DNA of 39,725 nt. It comes from Flavobacterium sp. (GTDB lineage: Bacteria > Bacteroidota > Bacteroidia > Flavobacteriales > Flavobacteriaceae). The notes under the pieces were generated by a model. That model was given only the letters and a program-made list of their open reading frames with translations, was not told the DNA's origin and ran no database searches. Both the position numbers and the translations under genes were made by a program. This document shows, one piece after another, positions 8,776-16,608 of this stretch; position 1 is the first letter of the stretch, and every line of letters begins with the position of its first letter. The DNA lies in NCBI GenBank assembly GCA_024644655.1, contig JAHEHJ010000026.1, positions 1-39,725 on the forward strand. Reading direction: 5' to 3'.

Positions 8776-8799
8776 TTTGATTCGTAAAATAAAGATGTA

Positions 8800-8807
8800 C
8801 AAAAATA
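8800..8807 (-). promoter_or_regulatory. -7 promoter element for the SCO operon
   Basis: The minus strand reads TATTTTTG, a match to TAnnTTTG, 24 nt upstream of the chosen start at 8775. It lies in the T-tract of the terminator of the preceding oxidase operon, so the two units abut. No -33 TTG is seen. Confidence 0.4.
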
Positions 8808-8838
8808 AAAAAAGGTACGCAATGCGTACCCTTTTTTT
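8807..8838 (-). terminator. Intrinsic terminator of the ctaB-coxIII-coxIII-coxIV operon
   Basis: GGTACGC (8814-8820) and GCGTACC (8824-8830) form a perfect 7-bp stem with a three-base loop, flanked by seven A and seven T. On the minus strand it lies 14 bp after the subunit IV stop and runs into a T-tract. Confidence 0.85.
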
Positions 8839-8852
8839 GAATTAATATACTG

Positions 8853-9209
8853 TTAAAAATTCCACTTGATAGTGGCATTTTTAAAAACCTCAAAAATATA
8901 ATCTCCTTCAACAAGAAGTATGAATAATAAATACATAACAAGAAAAATTACGGTACCTACAACGGCCCAACGTAAACTACTTTTCTCCCCTTCCATATGC
9001 ATGAAAGCCCAAACAATATAATAAGCTTTAAACAAGGTTAAAACAATGAAAACCCAATTTAAGATATTCATGCTTAAAATATTATTCATATATAAGAAAT
9101 CTGGTCTTTTAATCCCTAAATAAACTTCTACAGTAGTAACTATAGATAGGATTGCAAATACCAACCATATTCTTTTTGTATTTGATACATGTTCGTGTGC
9201 GTGTGACAT
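8853..9209 (-). CDS. Cytochrome c oxidase subunit IV family protein
   Basis: The 118-residue protein starts MSHAHEHVSNTKRIWLVFA and has three membrane helices (about 14-30, 43-63 and 75-100). A loop MEGEKSSLRWAVVG leads into the last helix. This is the usual form of the prokaryotic subunit IV (COX4_pro/CtaF-like) that stabilises A-type oxidases. It is the last gene of the ctaB-coxIII-coxIII operon, 19 bp after the longer subunit III. The His-containing N-terminus (HAHEH) resembles that of subunit I in this window. Subunit IV sequences are poorly conserved, so the call leans partly on context. Confidence 0.85.
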   Translation of the reverse strand: MSHAHEHVSNTKRIWLVFAILSIVTTVEVYLGIKRPDFLYMNNILSMNILNWVFIVLTLFKAYYIVWAFMHMEGEKSSLRWAVVGTVIFLVMYLLFILLVEGDYIFEVFKNATIKWNF

Positions 9210-9228
9210 AATGTAAACGTGCTAAAAA

Positions 9229-10260
9229 TTAAACTAAGTAGAAGAATGTAAATACGAATACCCAAACTAAATCAACAAAGTGCCAATATAGTCCAACTTT
9301 TTCTACCATTTCATAGGTTTTTCTTTTCTCATAAGTTCCCAAAAGAATATTAAAGAAAATAATAATATTAATTATAACTCCAGAAAACACGTGGAATCCA
9401 TGGAACCCTGTGATGAAGAAAAAGAAATCAGCAAATAATTTACTACCGTATTCGTTTCTTTTAAGATTAGCTCCTTCAACCACAATGTGAGCATTACCCA
9501 CCATGATTTCAGATTCAGATCTAGTTAATATTTCTCTGTGTTTATTCGAATTTAATCCTGGTTGAAGCGACTTATTATTACGATCTTCTTCCGTATCTCT
9601 GTAGATTTTTTCTGTTCTAACCAACAATTCCGGATGAGCTTTAAAACCAGCTTGTACCTCAGCCACTGAATAACTAGCTAAAGATTCTTCGCTTTCCATA
9701 AACCATCTTCCGTGGCTTCTTGTCAAATCCTCTCTTTGATCTGGTAAATGAACTGCAAATGATTCCAATTTAACGCGTTCTCCTTCTTTATTGACAAATT
9801 GAATAATACTACCCCCTTTTGTCTCAACAGCTCCATATTCACCTTTGATAAAATTTTTCCATTCCCAAGCTTGTGATCCTACAAAGATTAGACCCCCTAC
9901 AATAGTAAGTAACATATAAAAAGCTACTTTCTTTTGCTTCATTTGGTGTCCAGCATCAACTGCTAAGACCATCGTTACCGAAGAAAAAATCAAAATAAAA
10001 GTCATCAATGCCACATAATACATCGGAGCCTCTACTCCATGCATAAACGGAAAGTGCGTAAACACCTCATCCGCAATTGGCCAATTGTTGATAAATTTAA
10101 ATCTAGAAAAACCATACGCAGCAAGAAATCCCGAGAATGTTAAAGCATCCGATACGATAAAAAACCACATCATCATTTTGCCATAACTAGCTCCCATTGG
10201 CTCATTTCCGCCACCCCATGTATTTTCTGTTTTATTTGCAGTAGTAACTGTCGCTCCCAT
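9229..10260 (-). CDS. Cytochrome c oxidase subunit III, long form
   Basis: The 343-residue protein has the subunit III helices. The N-terminal part is MMMWFFIVSDALTFSGFLAAYG, and the C-terminal part contains FFFFITGFHGFHVFSG and VGLYWHFVDLVWVFVF, the signature of the family. It differs from the neighbouring 195-residue copy by a hydrophilic insertion of about 130 residues (roughly 140-272) between the AWEWK helix and the FADFFFFITG helix. Subunit III does not carry redox centres; it stabilises the oxidase core and oxygen access. It lies 43 bp after the short form. This tandem arrangement is frequent in Bacteroidota, and both products may belong to one oxidase. Confidence 0.92.
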   Translation of the reverse strand: MGATVTTANKTENTWGGGNEPMGASYGKMMMWFFIVSDALTFSGFLAAYGFSRFKFINNWPIADEVFTHFPFMHGVEAPMYYVALMTFILIFSSVTMVLAVDAGHQMKQKKVAFYMLLTIVGGLIFVGSQAWEWKNFIKGEYGAVETKGGSIIQFVNKEGERVKLESFAVHLPDQREDLTRSHGRWFMESEESLASYSVAEVQAGFKAHPELLVRTEKIYRDTEEDRNNKSLQPGLNSNKHREILTRSESEIMVGNAHIVVEGANLKRNEYGSKLFADFFFFITGFHGFHVFSGVIINIIIFFNILLGTYEKRKTYEMVEKVGLYWHFVDLVWVFVFTFFYLV

Positions 10261-10303
10261 AAAAGTTATTAGTTAAAAAGTTTCCAAATTTAGATTTTTT
10301 TTC

Positions 10304-10891
10304 TTATTTAAAGAAATATAAAAAGAAAAACAAACAAATCCACAAGAAATCAAGAAAGTGCCAATACATCACACCTAGCTCAATTCCAAGTAATTGAGTT
10401 GAATTGTATTTTTGTTTAAAATGATTATAAATTATGATTAAAAGCGAAATTATACCTCCCGCTAAGTGAACCAAATGCATTACTGCAATAACATATAGAA
10501 AAGTTGTTGTGATATTGCTCTCTGGACCCGTAAAATAATAGCCCGCATCTATAACTTGATGAAATCCTATAAATTGCAGCACCACAAAAAGAATTCCCAA
10601 TACCAAAGTCAACCACAAAAAAGCTGTAGTAGCTTGTCTATTGTCTTTTAATATGGCCATTTTAGCCTTATGAAAAGCAACACTACACAAAATTATTGTT
10701 AAGGTACTAAAGTAAAAAGCGTTAGGCAGATGAAAATCAGCCAACCAATCTTCTCTTGCTTTACTTACCACAAAGGCACTAGTAATTCCAGCAAACATCA
10801 TCAACATACTCACCATGGCAAACCACAGCAGTAATTTATAGGAACGTGCTGTTCTAGCTTTATGCTCTTCTATAGTCATTGTTGCTTCCAT
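10304..10891 (-). CDS. Cytochrome c oxidase subunit III, short form
   Basis: The 195-residue protein has five or more membrane helices and the subunit III pattern: KLLLWFAMVSMLMMFAGI near the start, FIGFHQVIDAGYYF in the middle, and VIAVMHLVHLAGGI plus GVMYWHFLDFLWICLFFFLYF at the end. It has normal length for a bacterial five-helix subunit III. It starts 2 bp after ctaB ends, which points to translational coupling. It is a paralogue of the next gene, not a fragment of it, because both have complete N- and C-terminal helices. Confidence 0.92.
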   Translation of the reverse strand: MEATMTIEEHKARTARSYKLLLWFAMVSMLMMFAGITSAFVVSKAREDWLADFHLPNAFYFSTLTIILCSVAFHKAKMAILKDNRQATTAFLWLTLVLGILFVVLQFIGFHQVIDAGYYFTGPESNITTTFLYVIAVMHLVHLAGGIISLLIIIYNHFKQKYNSTQLLGIELGVMYWHFLDFLWICLFFFLYFFK

Positions 10892-10893
10892 AT

Positions 10894-11808
10894 TTATCTT
10901 AAAAATTTATCTATTATATAAACTAATTGTAACAAACTAATATAAGAAACACTAACCAACATTAATGTTCTTGCCGCTTTGGCTGTTCTCAATTGATATA
11001 ATTTAACGGCATAAAAAATCATCCAAACACCTAATAAAAAGACTATTCCCGCTGCATATGGAGAAATAAATAACTTCCCTGTATAACCCAAGCAAGGTAG
11101 TAAAGAGGCAATCAATAACCAAATGGAATACAATATAGTTTGTAAGGCTGTTGAAGTATCTTTTTTACCTGTTGGTAACATATAAAAACCAGCCTTTTCA
11201 TAATCCTCATACAAAAACCATCCAATAGCCCAAAAATGAGGAAACTGCCAAAAAAACTGTATTAAAAACAAAGTTCCTGCCTCAATTCCAAAATTGTTTG
11301 TTGCCGCTACCCAACCTAGCATAAAAGGAATTGCTCCAGGAAATGCGCCAACAAAAACAGAAAGCGGTGAATATAACTTTAACGGAGTATAAATACTCGT
11401 ATATAAAAATATAGAAATCGCTCCAAACATAGCCGACTTCGGGTTAACAGTATATAATAAAATTAACCCAACAATAGTAAGTAAACTAGCCACAAAAAGG
11501 GCGTGATTAGGCGACATTCTTCCAGAGGCAACTGGACGATTTTTAGTTCGATCCATTAAAGCATCTAAGTCTTTTTCAATCACTTGATTGAAAGCGTTTG
11601 ATGCGCCTACCATACAGTAACCACCAATAGCTAACATAATTATTTTCAACCAACTAAAAGTTGCTTCTGGACTGTCATTAGTTCCAAAACCAAGCAAATA
11701 CCCAGCTATCGAAGAAAACACCACGCTTATAGCCAAACCAGCCTTTGTAATCTCTTTGAAATCAAGCACAGTCTGTCTAATGGAAAATCTTGAGGTTGTT
11801 GCGTTCAT
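10894..11808 (-). CDS. ctaB: Heme o synthase (protoheme IX farnesyltransferase)
   Basis: CtaB/CyoE adds a farnesyl group to haem b to give haem o, the precursor of haem a for the A-type oxidase encoded in this window. The 304-residue protein is an integral membrane UbiA-family prenyltransferase with about nine helices. The first Asp-rich prenyl-diphosphate motif is NQVIEKDLDALMDRTKNRP (residues 74-92, with Asp80, Asp82 and Asp86). The second region follows near FPHFWAIGWFLYEDYEKAG. It is the first gene of the oxidase subunit III/IV operon and has a promoter with both conserved elements 20 nt upstream. No haem a synthase (ctaA) gene is in the window. Confidence 0.95.
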   Translation of the reverse strand: MNATTSRFSIRQTVLDFKEITKAGLAISVVFSSIAGYLLGFGTNDSPEATFSWLKIIMLAIGGYCMVGASNAFNQVIEKDLDALMDRTKNRPVASGRMSPNHALFVASLLTIVGLILLYTVNPKSAMFGAISIFLYTSIYTPLKLYSPLSVFVGAFPGAIPFMLGWVAATNNFGIEAGTLFLIQFFWQFPHFWAIGWFLYEDYEKAGFYMLPTGKKDTSTALQTILYSIWLLIASLLPCLGYTGKLFISPYAAGIVFLLGVWMIFYAVKLYQLRTAKAARTLMLVSVSYISLLQLVYIIDKFLR

Positions 11809-11828
11809 CTATGATTTTAAAACTGCGG

Positions 11829-11859
11829 CAAATGTACTTTATAGAAAATGATTTGACAA
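11829..11859 (-). promoter_or_regulatory. Promoter of the ctaB-coxIII operon
   Basis: On the minus strand a -33 TTG (11859-11857) is followed after 20 nt by TACATTTG (11836-11829), a match to TAnnTTTG. The -7 element ends 20 nt from the ctaB ATG. Both elements and the spacing fit Flavobacterium promoters. Confidence 0.7.
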
Positions 11860-12022
11860 AAAATATTTTGCTTATATCATTTCAATATGGGTTTACCAAT
11901 ACCCCCTTGAAAACAACTATCATTCACATGGATTATTTCAAAACAAAAATGTAGTGTTCTAAACGTAAACAATTTAGAAAAAAAATACACTAAAACTATT
12001 TTTATATTTAAGAAGTACCTCT

Positions 12023-12030
12023 TAAATTTG
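12023..12030 (+). promoter_or_regulatory. Possible -7 element for the Tae4-like gene
   Basis: TAAATTTG fits TAnnTTTG but lies 210 nt before the ATG, and no -33 TTG is found. If used, it produces an unusually long leader for this genome. Confidence 0.3.
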
Positions 12031-12159
12031 GTAATCGCTATCTCACAAATAACCATTAACCACTAAACCAAAAAAACACTTTCACATTTTATAAATTATA
12101 ACACTTTTAAAATTTAATGAAACACCCTTATATAATGAAATAGAAAACCTAATAAAAAA

Positions 12160-12189
12160 GAGAAAGCCACTACGATAGTAGGGGCTCTC
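12160..12189 (+). promoter_or_regulatory. Stem-loop in the leader of the Tae4-like gene
   Basis: CTAC (12170-12173), loop GATA and GTAG (12178-12181) form the apical stem. AGCC/GGCT below it adds pairs around an A-G mismatch, and GAG/CTC closes it around a two-base bulge. No T-tract follows, so it is not a simple terminator. It could be a 5' mRNA stabiliser or a regulatory element; the function is unknown. Confidence 0.4.
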
Positions 12190-12240
12190 ACAGTAAACAA
12201 AACTATCTCTTACAAAAGTTTAATTTAACAAAACAAAAAT

Positions 12241-13779
12241 ATGAAAAACTTATTAAATAATATTTTAAAACTTTCAATCCTTTGCAACTTACTTATTTTA
12301 ACAAGCTGTGAAAAGGAATTGTATGAAGCACCCATACACCAAAACAAATCAAGAACCCTTACTCTGGAGCAATTCAAATCTGAAACTGGATTAAAAAACT
12401 TTAATTCGAATCGGAAAATAACTCCCGCAAATGTATCTAACAAAATCATTTCTGATATAAATTTCAACATCGATCCCGATTTCATTAAAGCACACTTAGA
12501 TGATTTCAATAAAATGACTTATACATTTAAAGTGTATCCTATTAACGAAATCATGAAGGACAAAGAATATTACAATCTGATTTATGAAAAATACGGAAAC
12601 GATTGGAATGAAATTTTATTAAAAATAAAAGACAAAGAAACAACGCTACAGGGGGAAGTAAAAACAGACAGCATTCAAATGATTTATAACAAATTAGACA
12701 ATACTATGCTGTCTAAAAATTGTTTTGGCACTACATACATAGTATCGTGTAATGGCTCTTGTGCTGCAGCAGGATATTCTCAATGTGATGGTTTTGCTTG
12801 CCCTACTGGAGAATGTCTTTTAGAAATATCTTATTTTGGGCCATGCAACACCTATGACTTCACCTTGCCATCTCCAGCTTTCTTGAGTGACATTAATTCT
12901 AGTGGAGGAGGAGGCGTTTCAATATTTGAACCGAATCCTATTGATGACAACTGCAACGGCTCAATTACGTGCTCAAATTATTTTCAATTTGTTAATTTCA
13001 AGTTAACCTTAAACGAAAATGAAAGACACTTCCTAGAAAGCTTCCCCGATTTAAGCGATTGGATATATCAAAAACTTATAAGATCTCATTTTTCTAGTAC
13101 TAGTATTAATTCCTGTAAATTCTTAATTAATTTTAAAAAAACACATCCTCAATTTTCATTGGCTCAATTAGACAATTGGTTTACATTTGAAAAAAGCACC
13201 CTAGAATTCCCTATTGACCAACCCGACCTTGATGATTTAGACATTGATTTTCCCCCTCAAAATCTTCCTTCTTTAGGGGCCTTTTTAGCCGCCTTCCCAT
13301 CACGAGAGGATCCAAACTATGATAATGGCGAAAAACTTTTCAAAGCTATTGGAGGCGATGTATTAGAATTATTCAACCAAGGAGCTAAAAATACGTGCAC
13401 CCTTAGAGTTTCAAAAGGCTTAAATTATTCGGGGGTTACTATCCCTTATATTCCAGGCGTTACAGTAAAAGGTGCTGACAACAAATATTATTTTACTATG
13501 GTGAAAAACTTAGCCAAATGGATGGAAAAAACCTTTGGAACACCAACTGGTTCAAATCATCTTGCAGGTGCATTAGCTGGGGAAACTGGTGAAAATTTAC
13601 CCGGGCTTTTAAATGGCAAAAGAGGAATTTACATCATGATTGTAAAAAATTCATACGTAGAAATATTTGACGCAACAGGTCATGCAGACATTTATATAGA
13701 TGATATGTGTGATGGGGAATGCCACTTTGATATTGGACCTGATATCGAAGTTATATTATTTTGGGAACTAAATGAATAA
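12241..13779 (+). CDS. Lipoprotein with C-terminal Tae4-like peptidoglycan amidase domain (candidate toxin)
   Basis: The 512-residue protein has a lipoprotein signal with lipobox LTSC (Cys23), followed by acidic residues (EKELYE), which fits outer-membrane or surface lipoproteins of Bacteroidota. Residues 161-202 form a Cys-rich region with seven cysteines. Residues 255-315 form a helical segment ending FSLAQLDNWF, and 325-355 are Pro/Asp-rich. From about 355 the sequence resembles the type VI amidase effector Tae4 family. NTCTLRVSKGLNYSGVTIP holds the probable catalytic Cys386. GADNKYYF and LAKWMEKTFG follow, then GKRGIYIMIV, then ATGHADIYID with probable catalytic His481 and Asp483. Known Tae4 enzymes cleave the D-Glu/mDAP bond of peptidoglycan. 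Here the domain is fused to a lipoprotein rather than free. The next gene overlaps by 8 bases and may encode immunity. The domain call is made from pattern memory. Confidence 0.75.
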   Translation: MKNLLNNILKLSILCNLLILTSCEKELYEAPIHQNKSRTLTLEQFKSETGLKNFNSNRKITPANVSNKIISDINFNIDPDFIKAHLDDFNKMTYTFKVYPINEIMKDKEYYNLIYEKYGNDWNEILLKIKDKETTLQGEVKTDSIQMIYNKLDNTMLSKNCFGTTYIVSCNGSCAAAGYSQCDGFACPTGECLLEISYFGPCNTYDFTLPSPAFLSDINSSGGGGVSIFEPNPIDDNCNGSITCSNYFQFVNFKLTLNENERHFLESFPDLSDWIYQKLIRSHFSSTSINSCKFLINFKKTHPQFSLAQLDNWFTFEKSTLEFPIDQPDLDDLDIDFPPQNLPSLGAFLAAFPSREDPNYDNGEKLFKAIGGDVLELFNQGAKNTCTLRVSKGLNYSGVTIPYIPGVTVKGADNKYYFTMVKNLAKWMEKTFGTPTGSNHLAGALAGETGENLPGLLNGKRGIYIMIVKNSYVEIFDATGHADIYIDDMCDGECHFDIGPDIEVILFWELNE

Positions 13780-14404
13780 CTATATGAAAAACAAATTTAA
13801 ATTATGGACAGTAGCATGCTGGTTGGTTGCAACAACAGCAAATGCTCAAGAATTGAAAAAAAACAAGTTTTTATTCCACAACAAAACAATGGAATACACT
13901 CTTTATCATTTTGAACAAAAAAGCGATTCTTTTATAGTCGTCATTTTGGATCAAGAAAAGGCATCTCAAATTCAAGAAACTACTCTTAAAAACTGTATGA
14001 AAAACAAAAAGAGAAAATCTAAACTTTATTATGTAGTAGTTCCTTCAGAATTTACTTCAGAAAAAGAAGAATACGCCATGACAGCACTAATTTCAATTTC
14101 ATCAAAAAGTTTGCTCAGGGAAAAAAAACTAGAAATCATTACGGATAGCGACTATTTAAATAACTATGAAGTAAAAAGGCAAAATAGCATTGAAAACAAA
14201 AAAATGTTATACAAACTATCTAAAGAATGCCAAGAACTGAAAAAGGTAAATACCGCTGAAAGCAATGAAAAATTAGAACAAATTTCCAAAAAGCTAGCAG
14301 AGTATAAAGATGATAAATCTAAGATAGCTTATGCGAATTTGAATGCCATCCAAAAAATGACAGTGTTAAAACCAAACGAAGAAATCTGTCCTTATTTAAA
14401 TTAA
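13772..14404 (+). CDS. Exported hypothetical protein, candidate immunity protein of the Tae4-like toxin
   Basis: I do not recognise a family. The protein has 210 residues from the ATG at 13772, or 206 from the ATG at 13784. The latter gives a clean signal peptide (MKNKFKLWTVACWLVATTANAQ), so the mature part should be periplasmic. The mature part is Lys/Glu-rich, with mixed alpha/beta character at first (SFIVVILDQ, LYYVVVPSEF). A long, probably coiled, helical region follows (about 145-200). There are three cysteines in the mature part. The start overlaps the toxin-like gene by 8 bases, and a terminator follows 18 bp after the stop, so the two genes form a closed unit. Known Tai4 immunity proteins are small periplasmic helical proteins that plug the Tae4 active site. 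Size, location and coupling fit such a role, but sequence similarity to Tai4 is not evident to me. Confidence 0.6.
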   Translation: MNNYMKNKFKLWTVACWLVATTANAQELKKNKFLFHNKTMEYTLYHFEQKSDSFIVVILDQEKASQIQETTLKNCMKNKKRKSKLYYVVVPSEFTSEKEEYAMTALISISSKSLLREKKLEIITDSDYLNNYEVKRQNSIENKKMLYKLSKECQELKKVNTAESNEKLEQISKKLAEYKDDKSKIAYANLNAIQKMTVLKPNEEICPYLN

Positions 14405-14422
14405 TACTTTAATTCCCAAAAG

Positions 14423-14450
14423 AAAAAGCACTCTAAACAGAGTGCTTTTT
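14423..14450. terminator. Bidirectional intrinsic terminator
   Basis: AAAAAGCACTCT (14423-14434) and AGAGTGCTTTTT (14439-14450) pair perfectly around an AAAC loop, with A- and T-tracts at the ends. It lies between the stop of the candidate immunity gene (plus strand) and the stop of the remB-like gene (minus strand) and can serve both. Confidence 0.9.
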
Positions 14451-14472
14451 TATTTAAATACAAGTTAAAGTA

Positions 14473-16587
14473 TTAGTAATCAAAATACCAATTAAACACA
14501 TCACAACGCAATCCAACAGAAAACCAAGTCGTGTTTTCTTTTACAACTGTTTCGGTTTCAACGGTAGGAGTAAATTTTCGATATAATAAACTTCCAAACA
14601 ATTTCATATTCGTGGCTGGATTTATTAAATAACCCATTTGAAAATCAGCAATAAACACATTGGTTTTATTTCCTTGTCCAATAACCACTCCTGTATCTAA
14701 AGGTCGATTATCACTATAACTTAAATAGATGTTGCTTCCATAATTATAGGTATCTGAACTGGTATTAAAATCCAATCCTCGCAATCCAAATGTTATTTTA
14801 GCATCCGCATAATATCGCCCATTATGATACCTAGCAATTGCGATTAATTCCCGCAAATTTCCACCCCATTGATGACCCAAACTTTGATTGTTGTGTCCGT
14901 AATTGGTAATAACTTCACTGTGAGAATAAACATAAGGACGAACGTTATTATACTCCACTTGCAACAAAAGGTTTTTGATATCAAAAGCATTATAATATTT
15001 AAGTCCCAATTGGTACCCGTATTTATTTTTCCAACTTTTTTGCCCCGACTTCATATCGCTTAACGAAAATTCATCTAACAAAAATTGGCCGTAAAAATTA
15101 ACTTGATTGGTAAATTTATATTTAGTTGTCAACCCCAACATCGCATTTCCTGTTCGTGCTGAAGATTCAAACTCTACAGAACGGTAGAAAATAATTGGGT
15201 TGATAAAACTCATATCAAACCCCCTATTGTTCGTATTAGTCCAAATTACCGATTCGAAAAATCCTAGATTCCAATTCTTAGTCACATTCAAACTCAAATA
15301 ATGACTGGCTGCAAATTTAGTTGCATAGGTTCGATCCACTGTAGCCTCTGGTCGAATGTCTTTTAACCAAGTATAAATGTTTGTGTATTTTATTTTCCAA
15401 AAAGTAGTATTCAATTTCAAATATGGATAGGGGCTAGCACCATCCGATAACAATAGAGAACGATATCCATCACCTATAAAATTTTTTCCATAACCCAAAT
15501 TCACATTGATAAACTTACTTGGTGTAAACGATAAGTTAGCTTCCGCCATTGGAAAATCAAACGCATCACTTTTAAATGCCTTGGCAATACCTATCCCAGG
15601 TATTAGCGCTGGGTCACCACCATCGGGTTTCATCGATACTGCATACCGATTGAAATAATCAGCAAAACGCCCTTGACTTTCGTAAATAGTCGTAGTAAAA
15701 TTCAATTGTTTACCCAAACCTCCATTGAATTGTATTCCACGTGTATTCACATAAGTATACTTGGAAATACTAGGGTCACTTTTACCCATTTGTAAGTCCA
15801 ATATAGGATTCAATGTAAACCAATAATCCTCTCCTTGCAAGGATACTAAACTCTCATTCCAAAGCTTTTGCCCTAACCAACTTTTCTTGTCTTTAATCAA
15901 CGATTGATTGACCGCTGCAAAATTATAATAAGCACTAACTTCAGCATAATTATAAGGTTTGGATGCCGTATGATTATTAGAACCAACTTGATTCATCTCA
16001 TCATCAAACTGTGAATAATAACTATGGGAAAATGGAATGTTTAAATGACTTGAAAACTGAGGATTGTTAAACTTATAATACTTTATTCCTTCCACTTCTG
16101 TCAAAGTTTTTCCAGGAGCCAACACCACATGATTCATAGATGAATTTAATAATTCAGCATTACGCTGCGCTTGTATTTCGGACACACTTTGAAGTGGAAT
16201 GGCTATTTTTAAAGTAAACTTAGCATAGGTAGGCTTACCCGAATAAGTAGCCGGACTAATTTTAGGGAATTCCCCAAATACTCTTTGGGTTTCAGCTACC
16301 AATGATGCCTCATTAGCATCTACATATATTACTTTAAAAGCACCTGTTTCAGATACCTCAAAAAGAACAATTACACTACCTTTATATTGTTTATTAGCTA
16401 AATCTACTGGAACATTGAAGGTATGGTACACTAAATCTTGTACTTCATTTGTAAAACATTGTTCCAAATCTTGACGTTGTAATTCTTGACAAGAGGGAAA
16501 TATAGGGGCTTTTTCAATTTCTTGAAGAACTTGAGCTTGCATTACCATAGAAATCAACAAAACAAAAACGAATACTAATTTTTTCAT
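14473..16587 (-). CDS. remB: Gliding motility protein RemB-like (Wzi/capsule-assembly-type outer membrane protein)
   Basis: The 704-residue protein has a signal peptide ending VMQAQV. A small region follows (about 25-135) that looks like the TonB C-terminal-like fold (VIVLFEVSETGAFKVIYVD). The rest is Tyr/Asn-rich beta-barrel with alternating hydrophobic strands, ending in an aromatic C-terminus (FNWYFDY) typical of outer membrane proteins. Blocks such as VNLGYGKNFIGDGYRSLLLSD and NRGFDMSFINPIIFYRSVEF resemble Wzi-like capsule assembly proteins and RemB of Flavobacterium johnsoniae. RemB there is needed for normal surface motility. Its stop is followed by a shared terminator, and it begins 21 bp after deoC ends, so they may be co-transcribed. 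The name RemB is from memory of the family. Confidence 0.75.
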   Translation of the reverse strand: MKKLVFVFVLLISMVMQAQVLQEIEKAPIFPSCQELQRQDLEQCFTNEVQDLVYHTFNVPVDLANKQYKGSVIVLFEVSETGAFKVIYVDANEASLVAETQRVFGEFPKISPATYSGKPTYAKFTLKIAIPLQSVSEIQAQRNAELLNSSMNHVVLAPGKTLTEVEGIKYYKFNNPQFSSHLNIPFSHSYYSQFDDEMNQVGSNNHTASKPYNYAEVSAYYNFAAVNQSLIKDKKSWLGQKLWNESLVSLQGEDYWFTLNPILDLQMGKSDPSISKYTYVNTRGIQFNGGLGKQLNFTTTIYESQGRFADYFNRYAVSMKPDGGDPALIPGIGIAKAFKSDAFDFPMAEANLSFTPSKFINVNLGYGKNFIGDGYRSLLLSDGASPYPYLKLNTTFWKIKYTNIYTWLKDIRPEATVDRTYATKFAASHYLSLNVTKNWNLGFFESVIWTNTNNRGFDMSFINPIIFYRSVEFESSARTGNAMLGLTTKYKFTNQVNFYGQFLLDEFSLSDMKSGQKSWKNKYGYQLGLKYYNAFDIKNLLLQVEYNNVRPYVYSHSEVITNYGHNNQSLGHQWGGNLRELIAIARYHNGRYYADAKITFGLRGLDFNTSSDTYNYGSNIYLSYSDNRPLDTGVVIGQGNKTNVFIADFQMGYLINPATNMKLFGSLLYRKFTPTVETETVVKENTTWFSVGLRCDVFNWYFDY

Positions 16588-16608
16588 GTCTTGACCTATT
16601 AATTCGTG

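Larger units (their letters stand above)
11860..12240. other. AT-rich divergent intergenic region with a leader hairpin
   Basis: There is no gene here. On the plus strand TAAATTTG (12023-12030) matches the -7 consensus and could serve the toxin-like gene at 12241, leaving a leader of about 200 nt. Near its end is a GATA-loop hairpin at 12160-12189. The remainder is A-rich, with no repeats or ORF that I can support. Confidence 0.5.

Noticed and set aside
12160..12189. Leader hairpin considered as a transcription terminator for upstream genes
   Set aside because: No T-tract follows on either strand, and the upstream gene (ctaB) points the other way.
12225..12509. Minus-strand open frame over the start of the Tae4-like gene, considered as an antitoxin gene
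   Set aside because: It overlaps the lipoprotein signal coding region antisense, lacks a promoter match and has no domain. The downstream overlapping gene is the better immunity candidate.
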